From contig NZ_VFYU01000025.1 of NCBI RefSeq assembly GCF_021012795.1, positions 124,001 through 188,000 of the forward strand: a DNA stretch of 64,000 nucleotides, given 5' to 3'. A program made the translations under genes and the position numbers. Below the pieces are notes generated by a model, which was not told where the DNA came from, searched no databases, and saw only the letters and a program-made list of their open reading frames with translations. Below are positions 50,706 through 59,643 of this stretch, piece after piece. Each line of letters starts with the position of its first letter. The first letter of the stretch is position 1. The DNA comes from Psychrobacter sp. I-STPA10 (GTDB taxonomy: Bacteria > Pseudomonadota > Gammaproteobacteria > Pseudomonadales > Moraxellaceae).

Positions 50706-52268
50706 ATGACCCAATCATATAATACGACCAATAATATAAATAGCGACAATGATGCGCTATCTAGTATACAGCCTCCTGCCCATGAGCGTACCCATAGTGC
50801 ACATCAGGCGTCAACTGGCAATACCAACCCTGCTAAAACCGATACTGACACTATCCATAATACCCAGACAGTACAGCCACTATTGCAGGCTTTGGCTGAT
50901 AAACACGGCTTTGATGACAGTCAAATCAAGACCGATGCTGAGAGTCTAGAATATTGGGGCAAAGACTGGACAAAACATTTTGCCCCTGCCCCTTGTGCCA
51001 TTGTCTTTCCTAAAACTACCGAGCAAGTTCAAGCCATCGTCAAACTTGCCAATGACTACAACTTCGTTATTACCCCAAGTGGCGGACGCACTGGGCTGTC
51101 TGCAGGTGCAGTGGCAAGCAATGGTGAGATTGTGGTGAGCATGGATAAAATGAACAAAATCGGCCAGTTTTATCCTGCCGACCGTATGGTCGAGATTGAA
51201 GCTGGGGTCATCACCGAGCAGCTACAACAGTTTGCCGAAGAGCAAGGCTTATATTATCCCGTCGATTTTGCGTCGGCTGGCTCAAGTCAGATTGGTGGCA
51301 ATATTGGTACCAATGCAGGCGGTATTAAGGTTATCCGCTATGGTATGACCCGCCAATGGATACTTGGCTTGACGGTGGTCACAGGCAAAGGCGATATTCT
51401 ACATTTAAATAAAGGCATGATAAAAAATGCCACAGGTTATGATTTGCGCCATTTATTTATTGGTAGTGAAGGCACACTTGGCATCGTCACCCATGCGCAA
51501 ATCAAACTTGAACGCCCACCACAAGATTTAACCGTAATGGTACTGGGTATGGATGAGTTTGACCATGTGATGCACGTGTTATCTGCGTTCCAAGCACAGA
51601 TTGATTTAACCGCCTTTGAATTTTTTGACAGTGTCGCCATCGAGAAAGTATTGGCATCGGGGCATGTGCAAGAGCCTTTTAGTGAGCGTAGCAAATACTA
51701 TGCCCTTATTGAGTTTGAAGCGCCTTATGAGCCAATTATGGACAAAGCGATGAGCATCTTTGAGAGCTGTATGGAAAATGGCTGGGTGATTGATGGGGTG
51801 ATGAGTCAAAGTATTGCACAAGCCACTGAGCTATGGAAACTGCGTGAATATATTTCTGAGACCATCTCCGTCTTTACACCGTACAAAAACGACATCTCAG
51901 TGCTGATTAGTCATGTGCCAGACTTTATCCATGACATTGAGAGCGTGGTCAATGCCAACTATCCTGACTTTGAAATTTGCTGGTTTGGGCATATTGGTGA
52001 TGGTAATTTGCATCTAAACATCTTAAAGCCTGAAAATCTGGATAAAGACAGCTTTTTTGAAAAATGTAAAAGTGTCAATGACCATGTGTTTGCAGTGGTG
52101 CAAAAATACAATGGCTCAGTGTCTGCCGAGCATGGTGTGGGTATGACCAAAAAGCCATATCTTGATTACACCCGTCCGAATGTTGAGATAGATTATTTAC
52201 GTGCCATTAAACAGGTCTTTGACCCCAATGGCATTATGAATCGTGGCAAGATATTCGATTTGGACTAA
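50706..52268 (+). CDS. FAD-linked dehydrogenase, probable D-2-hydroxyglutarate dehydrogenase
   Basis: This FAD-binding PCMH-type oxidoreductase oxidises a 2-hydroxy acid. I set the start at the ATG at 50706 (MTQSYNTTNN); 30 further in-frame residues upstream lack family support. After a variable, polar N-terminus (to about residue 60) come the FAD-binding domain with VITPSGGRTGLSAGAVA, SAGSSQIGGNIGTNAGGIKVIRYGMTRQWILGL and LRHLFIGSEGTLGIVTHAQIKL, then the C-terminal cap with WFGHIGDGNLHLNIL and SAEHGVGMTKKPYL. D-lactate, D-2-hydroxyglutarate and glycolate dehydrogenases all belong here. Its position divergent from serA favours 2-hydroxyglutarate, as reported for Pseudomonas, where it re-oxidises the by-product of SerA. 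Confidence 0.88.
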   Translation: MTQSYNTTNNINSDNDALSSIQPPAHERTHSAHQASTGNTNPAKTDTDTIHNTQTVQPLLQALADKHGFDDSQIKTDAESLEYWGKDWTKHFAPAPCAIVFPKTTEQVQAIVKLANDYNFVITPSGGRTGLSAGAVASNGEIVVSMDKMNKIGQFYPADRMVEIEAGVITEQLQQFAEEQGLYYPVDFASAGSSQIGGNIGTNAGGIKVIRYGMTRQWILGLTVVTGKGDILHLNKGMIKNATGYDLRHLFIGSEGTLGIVTHAQIKLERPPQDLTVMVLGMDEFDHVMHVLSAFQAQIDLTAFEFFDSVAIEKVLASGHVQEPFSERSKYYALIEFEAPYEPIMDKAMSIFESCMENGWVIDGVMSQSIAQATELWKLREYISETISVFTPYKNDISVLISHVPDFIHDIESVVNANYPDFEICWFGHIGDGNLHLNILKPENLDKDSFFEKCKSVNDHVFAVVQKYNGSVSAEHGVGMTKKPYLDYTRPNVEIDYLRAIKQVFDPNGIMNRGKIFDLD

Positions 52269-52301
52269 GCCCTTACATCTGCCAAAAATGAGTACCCAAG
52301 T

Positions 52302-52892
52302 ATGCGCAAAAAATCTGCTTCGCTTATTGTTCAGGTACTCATCTCTGTTGCAAAGCTTATATTATGGCTGGTGCTGATTGCAGGGCTAATTTTTACTATC
52401 CCGCAATTACGCCAAGCCATCGTGCCTTATGTGAGCGATGCCATCACTCATATCCAAAACCTGCGTCAATATTCCAAACTACTCAAAGAAGACTTACCAA
52501 CAGCAAACAGCCTGCCAAATCCCCTACCCAATCGCCATCTCACCGATACATGGGGAGCTGCCCGTAGTGAAGGACGCAAACATGAAGGCATTGATATTTT
52601 TGCCGAGCGGGGTACGCCCATTTATGCCACCACACATGGTATTGTACGCAAAGTAGGCATAGATAGGCTTGGTGGTAATGTGGTTAGCGTCATTGGTCCT
52701 GGTGGTGCAGGGCATTATTACGCCCATCTAGAAGAATACGGCGATATTAGTGAAGGTGATTGGGTCGAGCAAGGCGATATTATTGGCTATGTTGGTGACA
52801 GTGGCAATGCCAAAGGCACGCCAACGCATGTGCATTATGGTATTTATATCAATGGCAAGGCGGTCAATCCGTATCCTTTATTAAAGAAATAA
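52302..52892 (+). CDS. M23-family (LytM-type) peptidase
   Basis: The 196-aa product has one N-terminal membrane segment (about 10-35, [21 protein letters not shown]) and a periplasmic LytM domain. The zinc-binding residues are intact: HEGID (the His...Asp pair), and THVHYG (His-x-His). The [36 protein letters not shown] stretch is family-typical. It is predicted to cut peptidoglycan crosslinks. Located 33 nt after the flavoprotein gene on the same strand, without an obvious ribosome-binding site, so possibly co-transcribed. Confidence 0.9.
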   Translation: MRKKSASLIVQVLISVAKLILWLVLIAGLIFTIPQLRQAIVPYVSDAITHIQNLRQYSKLLKEDLPTANSLPNPLPNRHLTDTWGAARSEGRKHEGIDIFAERGTPIYATTHGIVRKVGIDRLGGNVVSVIGPGGAGHYYAHLEEYGDISEGDWVEQGDIIGYVGDSGNAKGTPTHVHYGIYINGKAVNPYPLLKK

Positions 52893-52951
52893 CTGTTAAA
52901 ATAAATATATAGCTATTTAGTAGCTCGTTGACTATAGCACCAAATAAAGCA

Positions 52952-54376
52952 TCACTGATTATTACAATCTAGCCGTTTTGTACTCTCTCCACAGCACACT
53001 TGGCTGGCTGGAAAAAATACCTTAAACGTCGAGCCTTGCCCTTCAGTGGATTCAATCTTTAAAGTGGCATCGTGCTGATACAACACATGTTTAACGATGG
53101 CAAGCCCCAGCCCTGTCCCCCCTGTGGCACGACTACGCCCACTATCAACACGATAAAAACGCTCGGTTAACCGCTCAATATGAGCAGCTGCGATGCCAAT
53201 ACCGTTATCACTAACGGCAAACAGACAGCCATCTTTGACTTCCTGCCAGCTAATGCTAATCTCACCACCTTTGGGGGTGTATTTAATGGCATTGGTAATT
53301 AAATTTAATAACGCACTGTTTAGATACATCTCCGAGCCATAGAGATTTTTTTGCGAATCAATATGCAAATCAATCAAATGCCCATACTCTTTATTATAAA
53401 CCTGTGCATCATCGAATAAATGTGCCAGCATTTTTGGCATATCGACACAAGTTGGGGTGGTGACTTCCTCATTCTCTAAGCGCGATAACAGTAGCAAATC
53501 ATTGATGATACTATTCATCCGCCTTGTCTGTTGTGACATCAAACTAAAGCCTCGTTGCCACTTAGGATCAAGGTCTGGCTGATCTGAAAACGTCTCAATA
53601 TAACCCATGATAACGGTCAATGGGGTGCGTAGCTCATGCGACACATTGGCAACAAAGTCTTTACGCATCTGCTCCAAATGCTGTAAACGAGTAACATCAT
53701 AAATAATCAACAACTTTTCTTGCCCAAAATGCGTCACTTCACACTGCAAATAACGCTCAGAATCTTGCCATGACTGCAAGCGTATTCCATCATTAGGCGA
53801 GGTGGCATTGATGTAGTAGGCATGAAACTCAGGCTTATCTATAAGTTGTAAAATGCAATGACCTTGATCTTCAGAGCGTAAATTAAGTAGCTTTTCGGCA
53901 GATTGATTCCACCATTCTAAGCAATCATCTTTATCTAATAATATGACCGCATCTTGCAATGCCAATAATGAGCTACGAATTTTTTTAACCAATCCCATCA
54001 TCTTTTGATGAGTCAGTTGCTCTTGCTTTTTAATTTGATATAGCTCAGTTGCCACAAAAGACAAACCACCAGAAAACTCAGGTGGTGGCAGAGTTAATGA
54101 GCGACTAAGCCAATTATAAAACTGCTGCATGGCAGCCAGTCGCCATATATAATAGGTCAATAGACTAATCACCAAACCCCAAGCCACTGACCCTTTATCT
54201 ATATAGCTTAGATAAGCACCAATCCCAATGCCCACAATGATTGAAAACAATAACCACTTAAAGTCTGCCCAAAACAAACTCTTACTATGTATGCCTCGCT
54301 CATTTTTTGGTCTGTAATCATGCGACTCATCTTTTTTAGATGCAGCAGATTGTGTCGGAGTAGGGGTTGATGTCAT
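52952..54376 (-). CDS. phoR: Phosphate-regulon sensor histidine kinase
   Basis: PhoR senses phosphate status with the Pst transporter and phosphorylates PhoB. The 474-aa protein has two N-terminal membrane segments (about 32-80), a PAS-type region (about 135-235, LLALQDAVILLDKDDCLEWWNQSAEKLL), the dimerisation/phosphorylation helix FVANVSHELRTPLTVIMGYIETF with the His about residue 245, and the HATPase with NLITNAIKYTPKGG, DNGIGI and GGTGLGLAIVKH. It follows phoB after a 108-nt gap on the same strand. The N-terminal ~40 residues are a cytoplasmic, Ser/Thr/Lys-rich extension. Confidence 0.95.
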   Translation of the reverse strand: MTSTPTPTQSAASKKDESHDYRPKNERGIHSKSLFWADFKWLLFSIIVGIGIGAYLSYIDKGSVAWGLVISLLTYYIWRLAAMQQFYNWLSRSLTLPPPEFSGGLSFVATELYQIKKQEQLTHQKMMGLVKKIRSSLLALQDAVILLDKDDCLEWWNQSAEKLLNLRSEDQGHCILQLIDKPEFHAYYINATSPNDGIRLQSWQDSERYLQCEVTHFGQEKLLIIYDVTRLQHLEQMRKDFVANVSHELRTPLTVIMGYIETFSDQPDLDPKWQRGFSLMSQQTRRMNSIINDLLLLSRLENEEVTTPTCVDMPKMLAHLFDDAQVYNKEYGHLIDLHIDSQKNLYGSEMYLNSALLNLITNAIKYTPKGGEISISWQEVKDGCLFAVSDNGIGIAAAHIERLTERFYRVDSGRSRATGGTGLGLAIVKHVLYQHDATLKIESTEGQGSTFKVFFPASQVCCGESTKRLDCNNQ

Positions 54377-54484
54377 TGCTATCCAAAATTACTCAAAGGG
54401 TATATTGTGTCATTAATTAGAATTAGCCTATTTTAAAACAGTATTTATATACCAATCTATAGCCATCACAACCATAACAACATA

Positions 54485-55186
54485 CTAGCCATTCACTTGC
54501 GTTGAAAAGCGATAACCTGTGCCACGTACTGTCTGAATAAAACCAGCATAACCATAAGGATCAAGCACCTTACGCAGTCGACGAATATGCACATCAATGG
54601 TACGGTCTTCTACATAGACATTACCACCCCATACTTGATCAAGCAGTTGCGTACGTGTATAAGCACGCTCAGGGTGGCTCATAAAAAATGCCAATAAACG
54701 GTATTCGGTCGGGCCAATATCTACCAAATTACCATCTGCTGAGACTCGCTGACTCACAGGATCTAGACTTAACCCCTCCGCCTCGATGGGTTTGTCTCCA
54801 GATAATACACTGCTACGTCTGAGTACGGCTTTGATACGTGATACCAGCTCACGAGTCGAAAATGGCTTGGTAATATAATCATCTGCACCCGCATCTAACC
54901 CTTGTACCTTATTGTCCTCTTCCCCTTTTGCAGTCAGCATGATGATGGGAATCTCAGAGAGTAATTCATCTTTTTTGAGGCGGCGACAAAAATCAATACC
55001 CGACTGACTTCCTGGTAACATCCAATCAAGCAAAATAATGGCGGGTCGATGGTCAACAACTTGCTGGTGTGCCTGCTGCACATCTTCTGCCTGCAAGCAA
55101 TCAAATCCTGCCATCTCAAGGGTGGTAATAATCATCTCACGAATGGCTGGCTCATCTTCTACCACCAACACCACTTCATTATTCAT
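54485..55186 (-). CDS. phoB: Phosphate-regulon response regulator
   Basis: PhoB binds Pho boxes and activates phosphate-starvation genes. The 233-aa product has the receiver domain with acidic pocket (VVEDE), the phospho-acceptor Asp in ILLDWMLPG, the Thr and Lys of LTAKGEEDN and DYITKPFSTRELVSRIKAVLRR, and the OmpR-type winged helix with LLAFFMSHPERAYTRTQLLDQVWGGNVYVEDRTIDVHIRRLRKVL. AAGGAT precedes the ATG. A Pho box lies about 60 nt upstream, indicating autoregulation, and phoR follows. Confidence 0.97.
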   Translation of the reverse strand: MNNEVVLVVEDEPAIREMIITTLEMAGFDCLQAEDVQQAHQQVVDHRPAIILLDWMLPGSQSGIDFCRRLKKDELLSEIPIIMLTAKGEEDNKVQGLDAGADDYITKPFSTRELVSRIKAVLRRSSVLSGDKPIEAEGLSLDPVSQRVSADGNLVDIGPTEYRLLAFFMSHPERAYTRTQLLDQVWGGNVYVEDRTIDVHIRRLRKVLDPYGYAGFIQTVRGTGYRFSTQVNG

Positions 55187-55243
55187 AATACTTTTATCCT
55201 TTTAAATGAACGATTTATGACGGTTATATTACAACGTATCAAT

Positions 55244-55261
55244 ATGACAATGAGATGACAA
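55244..55261 (-). promoter_or_regulatory. Pho box upstream of phoB
   Basis: The minus strand reads TTGTCATCTCATTGTCAT: two identical 7-bp repeats (TTGTCAT) separated by 4 bp, an 11-bp period matching the consensus CTGTCATAWAWCTGTCAY. It lies about 58 nt upstream of the phoB ATG, in position to activate phoBR transcription. Binding is inferred from sequence. Confidence 0.85.
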
Positions 55262-55319
55262 CCAGATGATAAACCCTCTTTTCTCATAAATTAAGCCATT
55301 TAAATAACTCAATCAATGA

Positions 55320-55760
55320 CTACTCAACTTCCAATAAAAAATTTATCGGACCATCATTGATTGCCGACACTTGCATATTTGCACCAAATTCACCCGTTGC
55401 CACTTGCGTATACTGCGTCTTAGCGTATGTGACCAATTCGGCAAATAATGCCTCAGCTTCACTAGGCGACATGGCAGGGGCAAAGTCAGGTCGCCTTCCT
55501 TTACGAGTATTTGCCATCAACGTAAACTGCGATACCAATAACAAGCCGCCACCCACCTCTTGCACATTTTTATCAAGCTTATCCTCTGCATTAGCAAAAA
55601 TACGATAGGTCAGTATTTTATCCACCAGTTTTTTGGCAGTCTCTAGGCTATCGTCATGCCCCAAACCAATATACGCCAAAATCCCATGTTCAATCTGTCC
55701 AATGGTTTTGCCATCAACACAAACGCTTGCCTGTGTTACTCGCTGAATCACTGCCCGCAT
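55320..55760 (-). CDS. dtd: D-aminoacyl-tRNA deacylase
   Basis: Dtd removes D-amino acids (and mischarged glycine) from tRNA. The 146-aa length is typical. Features are MRAVIQRVTQASVCVDGK at the start, GGGLLLVSQFTLMANTRKGRRPDFAPAM in the middle, and the C-terminal NDGPINFLLE, equivalent to the usual Gly-Pro motif (commonly GPVT) with substituted last residues. GAGGTAG precedes the ATG. Its upstream region is interrupted 50 nt away by an IS982-family element, so the native promoter may be displaced. Confidence 0.95.
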   Translation of the reverse strand: MRAVIQRVTQASVCVDGKTIGQIEHGILAYIGLGHDDSLETAKKLVDKILTYRIFANAEDKLDKNVQEVGGGLLLVSQFTLMANTRKGRRPDFAPAMSPSEAEALFAELVTYAKTQYTQVATGEFGANMQVSAINDGPINFLLEVE

Positions 55761-55803
55761 AACTACCTCATTAAATTGATGATTAAAACATGATAAAATA
55801 ACC

Positions 55804-55810
55804 CAATATA
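55804..55810. repeat. Target-site duplication, left
   Basis: CAATATA directly precedes the left IS end and is repeated at 56829-56835 immediately after the right end. The 7-bp direct repeat indicates a transposition event with both flanks preserved. Confidence 0.85.
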
Positions 55811-56828
55811 ACCTGAATTCGGGATAAGCGAGGTATTAAAAAAGAAGTCCAAAATTGTTAAAGTTAGTTTACCAAGACAAACTTAACAAAAAGGACTTCT
55901 TACATGGATAACCTAACCGAACTATACTGCCATATTGACGACTTTTATCAACAATTCAAACCAGAATTTGAAAAGCAGCTTATCGAAAATGGCAGAAAGC
56001 GATTAAGAGCATGCAAGATAAGTGTACCAGAGATAATGACCATATTGGTACTGTTTCATCAACTACGTTATCGGCAATTTAAAGGCTTTTACTATCATCA
56101 TATGCTTGGCATGATGAAAGAATACTTTCCTAATCTACCGAGCTATTCTCGCTTTATAGAACTGATACCTCGCAGCATAATGCCGCTATGTGTTTATCTT
56201 AAAAGCTTAATGGGACATTGCACTGGTATTAGTTTTATTGATGCTACTAAACTATCAGTCTGTCATAACAAACGAATCAAACGTCATAAAGTTTTTAAAG
56301 GTATTGCTGAACGAGGCAAGACAAGTATGGGTTGGTTTTATGGATTCAAGCTGCACGCTGTTATTAATCATCATGGTGAATTACTGGTCATTAGAGTAAC
56401 ACGAGGCAATATAGATGATAGAGTTCCACTTAAACAGGGCATGGCAGATGATTTGTTTGGCAAGCTATTTGGAGATAAAGGCTATGTTAGTCAGGAGCTT
56501 AAAGAAACACTCTTGGAAGATGATATAGACTTCATGACTAAGCTACGTAAAAACATGAAAAAGCAGACGCTTGACCCTTTTGATGAAGGTCTACTTAATC
56601 AACGTTCTTTGATTGAGACGGTATTTGATGAGTTGAAGAACTTGTGTCAGATTGAGCATTCTCGTCATCGTAGTGTGTCTGGTTTTGCTGCCAATTTATT
56701 GGCAGGATTGGTTGCTTATTGTTGGTTTCCACTTAAACCATCATTGAAAAATGTATCTGCTTATAGACAAGTAGCAAAAACTTAATTATTTTCAGTTGGT
56801 TAGTAATTCCCTTATCCCGAATTCAGGT
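55811..56828. mobile_element. Complete IS982-family insertion sequence
   Basis: The 1018-bp element is bounded by perfect 18-bp terminal inverted repeats, ACCTGAATTCGGGATAAG (55811-55828) and its complement (56811-56828), and by a 7-bp CAATATA target duplication. It contains one intact transposase gene. It is inserted between dtd and psd. Perfect ends, identical flanking repeats and an open transposase all suggest a recent insertion. Confidence 0.95.
55904..56785 (+). CDS. IS982-family transposase
   Basis: The 293-aa DDE transposase starts MDNLTELYCHIDDFYQQFKPEFEK and has the IS982-typical N-terminus followed by the catalytic residues: Asp in SFIDATKLSVC, Asp in LFGDKGYVSQEL, and Glu in RSLIETVFDELKNL. 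The product is full-length, with AAGGAC in the leader. It is the only mobile-element gene in the window. Confidence 0.95.
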   Translation: MDNLTELYCHIDDFYQQFKPEFEKQLIENGRKRLRACKISVPEIMTILVLFHQLRYRQFKGFYYHHMLGMMKEYFPNLPSYSRFIELIPRSIMPLCVYLKSLMGHCTGISFIDATKLSVCHNKRIKRHKVFKGIAERGKTSMGWFYGFKLHAVINHHGELLVIRVTRGNIDDRVPLKQGMADDLFGKLFGDKGYVSQELKETLLEDDIDFMTKLRKNMKKQTLDPFDEGLLNQRSLIETVFDELKNLCQIEHSRHRSVSGFAANLLAGLVAYCWFPLKPSLKNVSAYRQVAKT

Positions 56829-56835
56829 CAATATA
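56829..56835. repeat. Target-site duplication, right
   Basis: CAATATA repeats the 7 bp preceding the left IS end. Confidence 0.85.
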
Positions 56836-56906
56836 TTATTTTATCTCTCTATTTATTAACTTCATATTAATAATGACGCATCCACATCATCAAGATATTA
56901 ACCATT

Positions 56907-57821
56907 ATGAATAACATTGATAACAAACCCACCAAGAAACGTGGGAATAAAAAAGCACAACTATTTACCACCTCACAGTATATCGTACCACAGCAACTAC
57001 TTAGTAAAGTAGTGGGTAAGGTGGCTGCCAGCAAAAACCCACTGGTAACAAAAGCGTTTGTGCATACCTTTGCCAAAGTATATGGCATCAAGATGAATGA
57101 CTATGCTCGTCCAGATTTAGATGATTATGACAGCTTTAATGACTTTTTTACGCGTGAGTTAGCAGACAATGCGCGTCCGATTGACCAAACACCAAATGGT
57201 ATCGTCTCGCCTGCTGATGGTATGGTGTCACAAATCGGTCGTATCAATCGTGAACAGATATTGCAAGCCAAAGGGCGTGAGTATGACATTGGACATCTAC
57301 TTGCCTCAATCGAAGAAGGCAGATATTTTCAAAATGGCACGTTTGCCACCGTCTATCTAGCACCAAGCAACTACCACCGAGTGCATATGCCCTTTGATGG
57401 CACACTCATCAAAACCCGCTATCTTCCCGGTACATTATTTTCGGTTAATAACACCACTGCCGATAATGTGCTTGATTTATTTGCGCGCAATGAGCGCATG
57501 GTATGCTTATTTGATACCGAATTTGGCACTGCCGCTGTGGTCTTAGTTGGTGCAATGATTGTTGCTGGCATCGAAACGGTTGCTACAGGCAAAATGAAAC
57601 GTAGTACAACTACCATACAAGAACAAACGCATCATATACCACTAAAAAAAGGCGATGAATTAGGAAGGTTTTATTTAGGCTCAACCGCCATTGTGATTTT
57701 GCCTGAGGCTGCCAATACACAGTGGCAAGTCGGTTTACAGCATGAATCTGTGATTAAAATGGGTGAGCTGATGGGGACTGCCAGTGTCTCTTCACAAAAA
57801 ATGGCAGGTGCGAATATTTGA
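56907..57821 (+). CDS. psd: Phosphatidylserine decarboxylase proenzyme
   Basis: Psd makes phosphatidylethanolamine at the inner membrane. The 304-aa proenzyme cleaves itself at the LGST motif (FYLGSTAIVILPE, near the C-terminus), giving the pyruvoyl cofactor on the small subunit. Other family segments are YDSFNDFFTRELADNARPID, VSPADGMVSQIG, the catalytic His in APSNYHRVHMPFDG and NERMVCLFDTEFGTAAVVLVGAMIV. It has a basic N-terminal extension (KPTKKRGNKKAQ). The start lacks a strong ribosome-binding site. Confidence 0.97.
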   Translation: MNNIDNKPTKKRGNKKAQLFTTSQYIVPQQLLSKVVGKVAASKNPLVTKAFVHTFAKVYGIKMNDYARPDLDDYDSFNDFFTRELADNARPIDQTPNGIVSPADGMVSQIGRINREQILQAKGREYDIGHLLASIEEGRYFQNGTFATVYLAPSNYHRVHMPFDGTLIKTRYLPGTLFSVNNTTADNVLDLFARNERMVCLFDTEFGTAAVVLVGAMIVAGIETVATGKMKRSTTTIQEQTHHIPLKKGDELGRFYLGSTAIVILPEAANTQWQVGLQHESVIKMGELMGTASVSSQKMAGANI

Positions 57822-57844
57822 ATCTCAGTACAAGAATAGAAAGC

Positions 57845-58186
57845 TTAATTCGTTATTGTTGGTATGATAAACACCCCACTATATAATGGGATTAATATCA
57901 TCACAGCTTGCAATAACACAAATCCCATTAATAAAAAAAACCATGTCTTTTTTTTAGCCAGTACTGATAGCAGCAATAGCCCAATATCCAGTATTGGCAA
58001 TAACCACAGCAGATGAGCAAATCGTTGTAAAATAAAATAACTCTGATGTGGCTTTGCGCCAAAAGAACGGTATAAATCAGAAAAGTATGGCAATACCCCA
58101 AGCGGCAAAGCAAGTGTTAATAGCAGCAAAAGCAGGACTTCAATGACACAAATGCTGGTTAATATAATAAGCGTTGATTTTTTCAT
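57845..58186 (-). CDS. Small membrane protein of unknown function
   Basis: The 113-aa product has three hydrophobic segments (about 6-28, 54-72 and 81-104), a short basic N-terminus and a KKKTW loop that should stay in the cytoplasm. I do not recognise a family. It is convergent with psd and separated from the DUF1287 gene by 138 nt. Confidence that it is a real gene is moderate, based on length, composition and lack of a competing frame. Confidence 0.55.
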   Translation of the reverse strand: MKKSTLIILTSICVIEVLLLLLLTLALPLGVLPYFSDLYRSFGAKPHQSYFILQRFAHLLWLLPILDIGLLLLSVLAKKKTWFFLLMGFVLLQAVMILIPLYSGVFIIPTITN

Positions 58187-58324
58187 AAGATTGAACTGGC
58201 AACAACTACTAAGTCGGCAGTGAGTATTGAGTGCTTGAATTTAAGATAAGATTATTTTAACCATGATGTTGATGATATGATTTTAATAGTATAGTTTTAT
58301 TGGCATGGCTTCAATAGCTGAGTT

Positions 58325-58948
58325 TTAATACCGAAAATGCCCTGAGATAGGATAGGCAAATAAAATATCATTTTCCTGGGTCCCACGCCCAATATTATGA
58401 ATAATCAGCGGTGTACCATTCATGGTTTTTTTATCAGAAACGATGCCAATGTGAGGTAAGTTACCATTGGGCAGTCGCCAAGTCACAATATCGCCTACTT
58501 TAAAGCTACTTTTATCTGTTAATGATAAACTCTGCCCACGATGGGCAAAAAATACCTCAAGATTGGGCACACGCCGATGGTCAATATTGCTATCTGTACC
58601 ACTTAGCCCCCAAATTTTGGGATAAGCAGACCAGTTATTTTTCATGTCGTGATTGACCAATTGTTGCAAATCAATGTTTTGTAGGCGATAAGCACGAATA
58701 ACCACATCGGTACAAACCCCTATATGCTGAGGCACGTCACCTCGTGGAAAATCTAGCTGACGATAAGCAGGGTCATAGCCCACCGTCACCCCGATTTGTT
58801 TTTTGGCATCATGTGCCAGTTTATTACCAGAACTGACCACACCTGCTTGAGCTACTGTAGCAATAACACTACTCAAAAACACCATCAGTCCGATAGCAAT
58901 AAACCTATTTTTTAAGCGTTTTAAGCCTATTAAAATAGTGGTTATCAT
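58325..58948 (-). CDS. DUF1287-family exported protein
   Basis: The 207-aa protein has a signal peptide (about 13-35, ending AQA). The mature region shows the DUF1287 pattern: DAKKQIGVTVGYDPAYRQLDFPRGDVPQHIGVCTDVVIRAYR, NWSAYPKIWGLSGTDSNIDHRRVPNLEVFF and GDIVTWRLPNGNLPHIGIVSD, then HNIGRGTQENDILF. A Cys near CTDV and two His suggest an NlpC/P60-like papain fold, so a cell-wall-linked hydrolase is possible. Function not established. AAGG lies upstream of the ATG. Confidence 0.85.
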   Translation of the reverse strand: MITTILIGLKRLKNRFIAIGLMVFLSSVIATVAQAGVVSSGNKLAHDAKKQIGVTVGYDPAYRQLDFPRGDVPQHIGVCTDVVIRAYRLQNIDLQQLVNHDMKNNWSAYPKIWGLSGTDSNIDHRRVPNLEVFFAHRGQSLSLTDKSSFKVGDIVTWRLPNGNLPHIGIVSDKKTMNGTPLIIHNIGRGTQENDILFAYPISGHFRY

Positions 58949-58965
58949 AAGTATGCCTTGCTCAT

Positions 58966-59643
58966 TTACTCATCAATCAGCCAACCCATTTTAGTAGCGT
59001 GTTCAATCTGCACATATATCCAATGATGAATAATTGGAAACTCGTTGGCAATAAACGCATGTGCTGCCGCTACTTGCGAGCGGCTAACGCCCAAATCTTG
59101 CCACGTTCTGCCTTTTGTGTTGATATTAAGCAAAAATGGCAACAGCCTATCAACCACTTTAATCAGCTTCGCTTCACTGCTTGCTCCTGTTTCTTGCGCT
59201 TCCCATATCGCTACTAAATCGCTGATACCATGCCCCGCGTGATTTTGTAAACGCTGCATACCTTGACGCTCAGCAAGATGAGCCTCAGAACGCTGAGGTG
59301 CATACAAAAAGGTATCACCTGCATCTATTTCACCCAAATCATGTACCAATGCCATCTTCAATAAGCGTTCATGATTAAGTGGTAACTCAAAATAGGTAGC
59401 AATCGCCCAAGCTGCCATTGCTAAATGCCATGAATGCTCAGCAGAGTTCTCAAGCCGACTGCCACCCGTGATATAACTGCGCCGCTCAATGTGTTTAAGC
59501 GCATCAAGCTGTAGTAGAAACTGGGTGATGTCTTGCATGGTATCCATACTTTCTACCACATTTTCTGTGGTGCCTTCTACAGCAGTTTCACTAAAGCTTG
59601 CTACAGTATTATCAACATCACTATTCATTGAAATTGATGGCAT
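58966..59643 (-). CDS. HD-domain phosphohydrolase (YfbR/HDDC2-like)
   Basis: The 225-aa product carries the HD metal-binding residues: H in SAEHSWHLAMAAW, the HD pair in LVHDLGEIDAGDTF and a further Asp in KVVDRLLPFLLNI. Family members such as YfbR dephosphorylate deoxynucleoside 5'-monophosphates. The N-terminal ~30 residues are non-conserved, and a later start is possible. Its ATG directly follows the stop of the isochorismatase-like gene (TAG-ATG), so the two are coupled. A nucleotide substrate is likely but not proven. Confidence 0.85.
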   Translation of the reverse strand: MPSISMNSDVDNTVASFSETAVEGTTENVVESMDTMQDITQFLLQLDALKHIERRSYITGGSRLENSAEHSWHLAMAAWAIATYFELPLNHERLLKMALVHDLGEIDAGDTFLYAPQRSEAHLAERQGMQRLQNHAGHGISDLVAIWEAQETGASSEAKLIKVVDRLLPFLLNINTKGRTWQDLGVSRSQVAAAHAFIANEFPIIHHWIYVQIEHATKMGWLIDE

